From: JAGNZR01 sp051648485
GTDB lineage: Bacteria; Fusobacteriota; Fusobacteriia; Fusobacteriales; Fusobacteriaceae
NCBI GenBank assembly: GCA_051648485.1
Contig: JBOFFH010000050.1
Coordinates: 1-12,424 of the forward strand
DNA length: 12,424 bases
Direction of reading: 5' to 3'
The position numbers and the translations under genes are program-made. Position 1 is the stretch's first letter. The number at the start of each line of letters is the position of its first letter. This document shows, piece by piece, positions 7,218-12,424 of this stretch. The notes beneath the pieces were generated by a model. It saw only the letters and a list, made by a program, of their open reading frames with translations, did no database searches and had not been told where the DNA came from.

Positions 7218-7616
7218 ATGATAAATAAGGGAATTATTCGAAGTATAGATATTAACTCATTAAGCATAAATTTTTATAAAGATGCTGCTTGTGCACACTG
7301 TTCTGCTTGTAATGGTCAGAGTAAATTTGGCTCTACAATCAGCATTGATAAACCGAAACTTTTTAATAAAAAAATAGGGGATGAAATTACTGTTGAAGTT
7401 GAAGATGTTGTTCTTTTAAAACTTTCTTTTTTAACATATATTCTTCCTACTTTTTTTATGATATTAGGATACTTTTTAGGTGATCTTTTTAATAACGGTG
7501 AAGGATTTTCTATTTTCATGAGTTTTTTTTCACTTGTAATCTCTTTTTTAGGACTGTCTTTATATGATAAAAAAAGAACTAAAAATATAGGTTCAGATTT
7601 CAAAATATTAGAATGA
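7218..7616 (+). CDS. RseC/MucC family membrane protein
   Basis: RseC-type proteins are inner-membrane proteins known from the SoxR-reducing (Rsx/Rnf) system and the sigma-E regulatory locus in Proteobacteria. This 132-residue protein has the expected plan: a short N-terminal soluble part with a CAHCSAC cluster (C25, C28, C31), which could bind metal or act in redox, then GDEITVEVED, then two membrane segments at about 69-90 and 96-115, and a basic tail. It stands alone here, with no rnf or rpoE gene beside it, so its partner is unknown. The ATG at 7218 has a strong G-rich ribosome site. After the TGA stop the frame runs only three more codons to TAG. Confidence 0.85.
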   Translation: MINKGIIRSIDINSLSINFYKDAACAHCSACNGQSKFGSTISIDKPKLFNKKIGDEITVEVEDVVLLKLSFLTYILPTFFMILGYFLGDLFNNGEGFSIFMSFFSLVISFLGLSLYDKKRTKNIGSDFKILE

Positions 7617-7653
7617 CATTGCGAATAGAAGATTAAAAAAATTTATCAGCGTC

Positions 7654-7953
7654 TTATTTTGATTTTTTTTCAAATATTTTTTTAAACTTTTCCAACTTAT
7701 CTTTTTCTTGACCTATAATTTTTTTCAGCTTAAGTCCACAAGATTTACAAACTTCAGCCGTCTTTAGATTCTTTTTATTACAATGAGGACAATAAACTCC
7801 CTCATCTCCCAGCACAAAAAGAAGAAATAAAGAAATTATAGGTATTAAAATAGAAATTCCAAACCAAATTAAAAACTCCCTATTAAAAAACTTTTTAGCG
7901 ATCCAACCTATCAATATTGCCAAAATAAAATGTAAAGAAATTAGATGCTCCAT
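7654..7953 (-). CDS. Small membrane protein with C-terminal zinc ribbon
   Basis: No specific family is recognised. The 99-residue protein has two likely membrane segments (about 4-20 and 27-48), then a zinc-ribbon motif CPHC (C55, C58) and CKSC (C69, C72), then a lysine-rich helical tail. The zinc ribbon and tail are probably cytoplasmic. The ATG at 7953 has a strong AAAGGAG ribosome site seven bases upstream. The gene converges with the RseC-type gene and diverges from htpX, separated from the latter by 148 bases. I saw no convincing terminator after it, and no clear promoter, though the intergenic space is ample for one. A real gene is likely because of the ribosome site and the paired cysteines. 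Confidence 0.78.
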   Translation of the reverse strand: MEHLISLHFILAILIGWIAKKFFNREFLIWFGISILIPIISLFLLFVLGDEGVYCPHCNKKNLKTAEVCKSCGLKLKKIIGQEKDKLEKFKKIFEKKSK

Positions 7954-8033
7954 ATTTTTACTCCTTTGAATTCAATTCGTTTCTAAATTTATTTTCAAAA
8001 TATTTTTCTCTTATCCTTTAATTTTTACTGCTC

Positions 8034-8062
8034 TTGACTAAGAAAATTCCATATGGTACTAT
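8034..8062 (+). promoter_or_regulatory. Promoter of htpX
   Basis: TTGACT (8034-8039) and TACTAT (8057-8062) are separated by 17 bases, and a TG at 8054-8055 extends the -10 box. Transcription should start near 8069, about 33 bases before the ATG. The ribosome site is AAGGTAGG around 8088-8095. Confidence 0.75.
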
Positions 8063-8101
8063 TAAATAAGGGATAAAACAATAAAATAAGGTAGGTAGAA
8101 T

Positions 8102-8953
8102 ATGAATACAATAAAAACTTTTTTACTTATGTTTGTAATGACTCTTCTTTTGATGTTTATAGGTAACTCAATTGGAGGAAAAAATGGAATGATAATGGCT
8201 CTTATTTTTGCAGGAGGGATGAACTTTTTTTCCTATTGGTTTAGTGATAAAATAGTTTTATCTATGTACCGTGCAAAACCTATAGAATCGGATACTTCTT
8301 TATATAAACTAGTGGAAAGAATTACAAGAAATGCAGATTTACCTATGCCCAAGGTATATATAATAGAAGAGAGACAACCTAATGCCTTTGCCACTGGTAG
8401 AAATCCAAAACACTCAGCTGTGGCAGTTACTCGTGGACTTTTAGAAATTTTAGATGATGATGAACTCTCAGGAGTTATTGGTCACGAATTGGGTCATATA
8501 GGAAATAGAGATATTCTTATTGGAACAATTGCCGCAACTATGGCTGGAGCTATTATGATGCTTTCAAAAATGGCTCAATGGGCTGCTATTTTTGGTGGTG
8601 GAAGAAATAAAGATGATAATGATAGCAATCCTATAGCTATGCTAGTTGTAGCTCTTGTGGCACCTATTGCTGCTATGCTTGTACAAATGGCAATCTCTAG
8701 AACTAGAGAATACAAAGCGGATGCCTTTGGAGCTAAAGTTTCAGGAAATCCTATGTATCTTGCCAGAGCTTTAAGAAAATTGGAATTAGGAGTAAGAAGA
8801 AATCCTATGGATGCCAATATGGCAACAGAAAATATGTTTATAGTTAGTCCTTTTGCTGGAAAAAATATGACAAAACTTTTTAGTACTCATCCTAATACCG
8901 AAGACAGAATAATGAAGCTTGAAGAAATGAGAGAAACAGGGATTTACAAATAA
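8102..8953 (+). CDS. htpX: HtpX membrane zinc metalloprotease
   Basis: HtpX is an M48-family protease in the cytoplasmic membrane that degrades misfolded membrane proteins, complementing FtsH in quality control. The HELGH zinc-binding motif is at residues 128-132 (IGHELGHIGNRD), with the third ligand expected at E203 in SRTREYKADAFG. Membrane segments are seen at about 5-22, 29-46, 138-160 and 178-198, as usual for the family, and the 283-residue length is normal. The STHPNTEDRI motif near 261-270 is also typical. The gene has its own promoter and a strong terminator, so it is a single-gene unit. Regulation by membrane stress is likely from the family, but no stress operator was recognised. 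Confidence 0.97.
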   Translation: MNTIKTFLLMFVMTLLLMFIGNSIGGKNGMIMALIFAGGMNFFSYWFSDKIVLSMYRAKPIESDTSLYKLVERITRNADLPMPKVYIIEERQPNAFATGRNPKHSAVAVTRGLLEILDDDELSGVIGHELGHIGNRDILIGTIAATMAGAIMMLSKMAQWAAIFGGGRNKDDNDSNPIAMLVVALVAPIAAMLVQMAISRTREYKADAFGAKVSGNPMYLARALRKLELGVRRNPMDANMATENMFIVSPFAGKNMTKLFSTHPNTEDRIMKLEEMRETGIYK

Positions 8954-8968
8954 TCCAATATGAATTTG

Positions 8969-9003
8969 GAGTATTAATTTTGAAATTAATACTCTTTTTT
9001 TTT
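8969..9003 (+). terminator. Intrinsic terminator of htpX
   Basis: A perfect inverted repeat, GAGTATTAATT / AATTAATACTC (8969-8994, 11 bp, 4-base loop), is followed by nine T (8995-9003). It lies 15 bases after the htpX stop. Confidence 0.93.
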
Positions 9004-9042
9004 ACCAAAATCTAAACATTTCAAATTTTCAGAAAACTTGAT

Positions 9043-9077
9043 AAAAAAAAAGATGCTATTCTGAAGAATTAGCATCT
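9043..9077 (-). terminator. Intrinsic terminator after selC
   Basis: On the minus strand, AGATGCTA and TAGCATCT (plus 9051-9077) form an 8-bp stem. A small inner TTC/GAA pairing closes a TTCA loop, and a run of eight T follows (9043-9050) just past the stem. It starts 15 bases beyond the tRNA 3' end and closes the sel operon. It is separate from the plus-strand htpX terminator. Confidence 0.9.
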
Positions 9078-9091
9078 CTAAAATTCAATTT

Positions 9092-9185
9092 TGGCGGAAA
9101 CGTGTAGGAATCGAACCTACCAACGACCAAAGTCGCTTGCACAGTTTTGAAGACTGGAGGGAACACCAGTTGCCCAACCGCTTCC
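9092..9185 (-). tRNA. selC: Selenocysteine tRNA, anticodon TCA
   Basis: The 94-base gene, with encoded CCA (9094-9092), starts GGAAGCGG and ends in CGTTTCCGCCA. The anticodon TCA (9150-9148) sits in a CTTCAAA loop. The T arm is GTAGG-TTCGATT-CCTAC, and a long variable arm has a stem of about six pairs (AGCGAC/GTCGTT, including one G-T pair). These are the hallmarks of tRNA(Sec), which reads UGA as selenocysteine with SelB and a SECIS element. The eighth acceptor pair would be G-A and the D stem has an unpaired C, both unusual. The gene is 32 bases after the DUF3343 stop, so it is probably processed from the sel mRNA. Confidence 0.96.
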
Positions 9186-9217
9186 ATTTCAATAAAATAA
9201 TTATAGCATTTTTTAGT

Positions 9218-9487
9218 CTATTGGTCAATTTTTTCTATGATTTTTTTTATTCCCATTTTTTTAACTTTATAAAAATCTAAATTTAAATTTTCTACTTCTA
9301 AAATATTTCTTATTTTTTCCGAGCTTTCAAGCTCTGTTTTTATAGACAATCCACAACTAGCACTCACTTCTGAGGGTAATGGGATCACTCTACAAGCTAT
9401 TCCGGCAGCTTTTAATATTCCATCACATTTCATTACAACATGAGTAGAATTGGCTGACAAAAGTAAAAAATCCTCAACTTTTATCAT
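9218..9487 (-). CDS. DUF3343 protein, putative Se/S carrier
   Basis: This 89-residue protein matches the DUF3343 (putative selenium/sulfur carrier-like) pattern: a short alpha/beta protein with a hydrophobic start FLLLSANSTHVVMKCDGIL, then RVIPLPSEVSASCGLSIKTE. The conserved Cys of the SxSCG motif is C45; C21 and C32 are also present. Its biochemical role is not established, but the family often occurs next to yedF and sel genes, which fits here. The ATG overlaps the yedF stop as ATGA, indicating translational coupling. It is the last protein gene before selC. I am confident of the family and less so of function. Confidence 0.82.
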   Translation of the reverse strand: MIKVEDFLLLSANSTHVVMKCDGILKAAGIACRVIPLPSEVSASCGLSIKTELESSEKIRNILEVENLNLDFYKVKKMGIKKIIEKIDQ

Positions 9488-10080
9488 GGTTTTATCACTT
9501 TACTAGCTCTTAACTGTTTATTCACTATATTGTACATGTTGGTAATTTCTCCTATTCTTACTCTATCAGTAATTTCATAAAAATTTGTACAGGCTCCACA
9601 GAAAAGTATCTCTACACCTTTATCCGAAAGATTTTTTATATCCTCCCATGTCTCAGCTGTTTCAGTTCCTAAAAGAACCCCACTGTTATAAAAAATTATT
9701 GTTTTTGGCAATTTTTCTATCTCTGTCAAAGTGTACAAAAAACCTTTCATCAAAGTTTTTCCAAGCTCAATATCTCCTTTTCCCATCTCATCACTATCTA
9801 TTACTATCACTATATTTTCTTCTGCTTTTTCTAATTTTTCAACGTTGAATGTGTTTACGATTGGTTCTAAATTTTTACTGATTAAAACTTTATAAATTTC
9901 TTCTTCTTCTACAACATTATATTTATATCCTAGTTCTAAACATAATTTTTCAACATTTTGAACTGAAATTTCATTATCTATGGTTATTTCAATTTCTCCT
10001 GTTGTTAACTCTTTTAAAGCATTTTTTGTCATTATAACTGGAAGGGGACAAGGTTTTCCCAAAGCATTTATTTTTATCAT
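9484..10080 (-). CDS. yedF: Selenium metabolism protein YedF (TusA-like + DsrE-like)
   Basis: The 198-residue protein has two parts. The N-terminal TusA/SirA-like domain (about 1-70) begins MIKINALGKPCPLPVIMTKN, with the CPxP motif whose C11 is the expected sulfur- or selenium-carrying residue. The C-terminal DsrE-like domain (about 88-198) includes TIIFYNSGVLLG and the CGAC motif with C161 and C164. This two-domain form is known as the YedF family linked to selenium use. A role in carrying selenium to SelD is inference. The ATG at 10080 has AAAGGAG upstream, overlapping the selA stop region (16 bases apart). Its TGA stop is immediately followed by TAA, so it is a true stop, not a Sec codon. 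Confidence 0.9.
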   Translation of the reverse strand: MIKINALGKPCPLPVIMTKNALKELTTGEIEITIDNEISVQNVEKLCLELGYKYNVVEEEEIYKVLISKNLEPIVNTFNVEKLEKAEENIVIVIDSDEMGKGDIELGKTLMKGFLYTLTEIEKLPKTIIFYNSGVLLGTETAETWEDIKNLSDKGVEILFCGACTNFYEITDRVRIGEITNMYNIVNKQLRASKVIKP

Positions 10081-10096
10081 AATAATTTCTACTCCT

Positions 10097-11464
10097 TTAA
10101 TTTGACAGCTTATATATTATTTCACTTAAAATTACAAAATCTTTTTCTTGGACTGTTTTCATATCTATTACAAATTGATTGTCATAAATTCTTCCTATTA
10201 CTGCAGATTCATTTTTTCTGAAAAGTTCCTCTAGTTTATTAGGATTTCCTTTAAGACTTATTCCATAACTTGGAACACTCTCTTCAGGCATTGCTCCTCC
10301 ACCTATTTTGGCTCTTGTAGGGATTAAATTGTACTCTATATTTTTATCTTTTAAAAGTTCTTCAAATTTTTCAGCTCTTTTTAAAACTTTTTCTTCTCCC
10401 TCTAAAATCATTCTCAAGGTTGGGATAGATTTCACTGCTTCTCTTTCATCTAAATAGTATTTAAACACTATTTCTAAAGAGGCTATCGAATTTTTATTCA
10501 TTCTAAAAGCTCTTAAATATTGATTTTCAGACAACCTTTTTATCAAATCTTTTTTTCCTACTATTATTCCAGCTTGGGGTCCTCCTAAAAGCTTATCTCC
10601 ACTAAAAGTTACCAAATCTATGCCTGCTTTTAAACTTTCTTGAACTGTTGGTTCTTTAGTTACTCCATATTTAGAAAAATCTATTAACACTCCACTACCT
10701 ATATCTTCCATAGTTATAATTCCATGTTTTTTACCAAGAGTGGCCAATTCTTCTAAATCTACACTTTTTACAAAACCTGTCATCTTATAGTTGGAAGAAT
10801 GAATTTTTACAAGAAGTCCTGTATTTTCTGTAATAGCTTTTTCATAATCTTTTAAGTGGGTTCTGTTAGTTGTTCCTACCTCTACCAGTTTAGAACCAGA
10901 AAGTTCCATAATATCAGGTATTCTAAAAGAACCCCCTATCTCTACAAGCTCTCCTCTTGAAACAATACTTTCTTTTCCTTTTGCCATTTCATTTAAAGCA
11001 AGTATAACAGCAGCAGCATTATTATTCACCACAAGAGCTGCTTCTGCACCTGTAACTTGGCATATAAGCCCTTCTAAATGAGTGTAACGACTTCCTCTAC
11101 TTCCTTTATCTAGGTCATACTCTAGATTGTTGTAGTTAGTTGCAATCTCTTCTATATTCTCCACCATTTTTTGATTGAATAGTGACCTTCCTAAATTTGT
11201 ATGAATTATAGTTCCAGTCCCATTTATAACTTTTCTTAAGCTATTTCTCATCATTACTTTGCTTATCTCTTTTATTTTTTCAATTACGTCTTCTTCTTTA
11301 AAATCTTTTATCTCACCAGCTGATATTTTTTTTCTAAAAAACTCTATTCCCTCTTTAATACTCGTTGAAAATGTATAGTAATTTAATTCTTTACTTAAAT
11401 TTTCCAGTTTTTCATCATTTAAAAGTTTATCAACTTTAGGAAGTTTTCTAAATAACTCCTTCAT
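10097..11464 (-). CDS. selA: L-seryl-tRNA(Sec) selenium transferase
   Basis: SelA is a PLP enzyme that turns seryl-tRNA(Sec) into selenocysteyl-tRNA(Sec) using selenophosphate. The 455-residue protein has the family's N-terminal region, RKVINGTGTIIHTNLGRS near 77-94, and the PLP lysine at K291 in FSGDKLLGGPQAGIIVG. NNNAAAVILALNE near 147-158 is also typical. The ATG at 11464 is only three bases after the selD stop, and its GAGG ribosome site lies inside the last selD codons, so the two are translationally coupled. The substrate tRNA gene is in the same operon downstream, and the selenium donor enzyme is upstream. No break or missing key residue was seen. Confidence 0.97.
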   Translation of the reverse strand: MKELFRKLPKVDKLLNDEKLENLSKELNYYTFSTSIKEGIEFFRKKISAGEIKDFKEEDVIEKIKEISKVMMRNSLRKVINGTGTIIHTNLGRSLFNQKMVENIEEIATNYNNLEYDLDKGSRGSRYTHLEGLICQVTGAEAALVVNNNAAAVILALNEMAKGKESIVSRGELVEIGGSFRIPDIMELSGSKLVEVGTTNRTHLKDYEKAITENTGLLVKIHSSNYKMTGFVKSVDLEELATLGKKHGIITMEDIGSGVLIDFSKYGVTKEPTVQESLKAGIDLVTFSGDKLLGGPQAGIIVGKKDLIKRLSENQYLRAFRMNKNSIASLEIVFKYYLDEREAVKSIPTLRMILEGEEKVLKRAEKFEELLKDKNIEYNLIPTRAKIGGGAMPEESVPSYGISLKGNPNKLEELFRKNESAVIGRIYDNQFVIDMKTVQEKDFVILSEIIYKLSN

Positions 11465-11467
11465 TTT

Positions 11468-12424
11468 TTACCTCACAATTATTGTTTTATCTTTTTTGCT
11501 TTGAACAGTTCCTATTATCCAAAATTCTATCCCTTTTTCTTTGAACTCTTCCATTATTTTTTCTAAATGGCCAGATCCTAGTGTAAACATAAGTCCACCT
11601 GAGGTTTGAGGATCTAACATTACCTCTTGTAGCCAAAATTCTGCTGCATCCATATTCACATCTTTTTCCACAAACTTTCTATTTTTTTGTCCCCCAGCTG
11701 TAATAAAAAATTCATTGGCATATTCTTTTGCTTCTTCAATATAAGGAATCAATTCTTTTTCTATTACAAAAGTAAGGTTAGTTGCTGAAGCCATTTCATA
11801 AAGATGACCTAAAAATCCAAAACCTGTTATATCTGTACAAGACGTTACTGGATAATTGGTAATAACTTCAGCTGAATATTTATTTAACATTGTCATATAA
11901 TGAACTGTTTTATCTACAGCTTCTTTTGTTGCCATTTTCATCTTAGAAGCAGTAGAAATTATCCCTGTTCCTAAAGGCTTTGTTATTATTATTACATCAT
12001 CTACTTCTGCACCATAATTTTTTAATATTTTATCTGGATGAGCTATTCCTGTAACTGAAAGTCCATACTTAGTTTCAGGGTCATGAACCGAGTGTCCTCC
12101 ACTTAGGACTGCTCCAGCTTCAACTATCTTTTCTGCTCCACCTCTTAAAATCTCTTGAAGTATAGTTATATCCTCTTTCTCAGGAAAACAAACTATATTC
12201 ATTGCTGTTTTAGGAATTCCACCCATGGCATAAACATCACTCAGTGAATTTGCCGCTGCTATTTGTCCAAACACATATGGATCATCTACCATTGGGGTAA
12301 AGAAATCTAAAGTTTGAATCATTGCTATCTCATCTGTCAATTTATATACTGCTGCATCATCTGATTTTTCATAACCTACAATTAGGTTTTTATCTTCCAC
12401 TCTTGGAAGGTCAGATATAATTTT
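11468..12424 (-). CDS. selD: Selenide, water dikinase (selenophosphate synthetase), 5' end missing
   Basis: SelD makes selenophosphate from selenide and ATP. The 318 residues visible include the conserved LIVGYEKSDDAAVY start of the ATP domain, DFFTPMVDDPYVFGQIAAANSLSDVYAMGG, GGHSVHDPETKYGLSVTG, TDITGFGFLGH and DPQTSGGLMF. The reading frame is open to the edge, continuing KIISDLPR before the GTG at 12400, so that GTG is an internal valine, not a start. By comparison with E. coli SelD, roughly 20-30 residues are missing. They include the catalytic Cys (selenocysteine in some organisms) and the nearby Lys, so it cannot be said here whether this SelD is itself a selenoprotein. The operon promoter is also outside the window. 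Confidence 0.95.
   Translation of the reverse strand, partial: KIISDLPRVEDKNLIVGYEKSDDAAVYKLTDEIAMIQTLDFFTPMVDDPYVFGQIAAANSLSDVYAMGGIPKTAMNIVCFPEKEDITILQEILRGGAEKIVEAGAVLSGGHSVHDPETKYGLSVTGIAHPDKILKNYGAEVDDVIIITKPLGTGIISTASKMKMATKEAVDKTVHYMTMLNKYSAEVITNYPVTSCTDITGFGFLGHLYEMASATNLTFVIEKELIPYIEEAKEYANEFFITAGGQKNRKFVEKDVNMDAAEFWLQEVMLDPQTSGGLMFTLGSGHLEKIMEEFKEKGIEFWIIGTVQSKKDKTIIVR

Noticed and set aside
7316..7603. Minus-strand 95-codon frame inside the RseC-type gene
   Set aside because: The plus-strand frame has a promoter, ribosome site, membrane spans and cysteine cluster; this one has none.
7614..7625. TGA stop of the RseC-type gene as a possible Sec codon
   Set aside because: Read-through gives only three more codons before TAG, and no SECIS-like hairpin follows.
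7656..7676. TTTGA/TCAAA inverted repeat with T-run as a terminator between the convergent genes
   Set aside because: It has only five A/T-rich pairs and lies inside the end of the zinc-ribbon gene. It is too weak to call.
9481..9487. TGA stop of yedF as a Sec codon fusing it to the DUF3343 frame
   Set aside because: The TGA is followed directly by an in-frame TAA, so no fusion or extension is possible; it is an ordinary ATGA overlap.
1..12424. CRISPR arrays, insertion sequences, phage or defence modules
   Set aside because: No spaced direct repeats, transposase-like proteins or terminal inverted repeats were seen; all larger frames are accounted for by chromosomal genes.

Overview
The window is AT-rich and tightly packed. 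It carries the full bacterial selenocysteine (Sec) toolkit apart from SelB, bacterial-type gatA/gatC/gatB, MreB, and strong AGGAG-type ribosome sites. The gene content and protein character suggest a member of the Fusobacteriota (Fusobacterium or a close relative). That placement is inferred from general familiarity; no search was run.

Layout. At 1-44 (minus) is the start of a gene whose product begins like a secreted protein. It has a good promoter and two ACAnnTGT dyads around its transcription start. A hairpin at 136-180 ends a long minus-strand operon that runs from about 7125 down to 223: an unrecognised membrane/coiled-coil protein, maf, mreB, scpB, an RluB-type pseudouridine synthase, gatA, gatC and gatB. 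Divergent from its head is an RseC/MucC-type gene (7218-7616, plus). Next come a small membrane zinc-ribbon protein (7654-7953, minus) and htpX (8102-8953, plus), which has a clear promoter and terminator. From the right edge a second minus-strand operon runs selD (cut by the edge), selA, yedF, a DUF3343 gene, and then the tRNA-Sec gene selC, closed by its own terminator.

How the genes work together. In the right-hand operon, SelD makes selenophosphate, SelA converts Ser-tRNA(Sec) to Sec-tRNA(Sec), and the tRNA itself is at the tail. YedF and the DUF3343 protein are probable selenium/sulfur carriers or trafficking factors. In the left-hand operon, growth and shape functions (Maf, MreB, ScpB) are joined to translation functions (rRNA pseudouridylation, and the transamidosome that makes Gln-tRNA(Gln) and/or Asn-tRNA(Asn)). 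The middle genes encode envelope proteins: RseC, the zinc-ribbon protein and HtpX.

Most genes are conventional. The parts most worth a second look are the five-gene Sec cassette with embedded selC, the unknown protein heading the maf-mreB operon, and the operator-like dyads at the left edge. I saw no mobile element, CRISPR array, clear pseudogene or strikingly novel defence-like system. No stretch over 300 bases lacks a gene.
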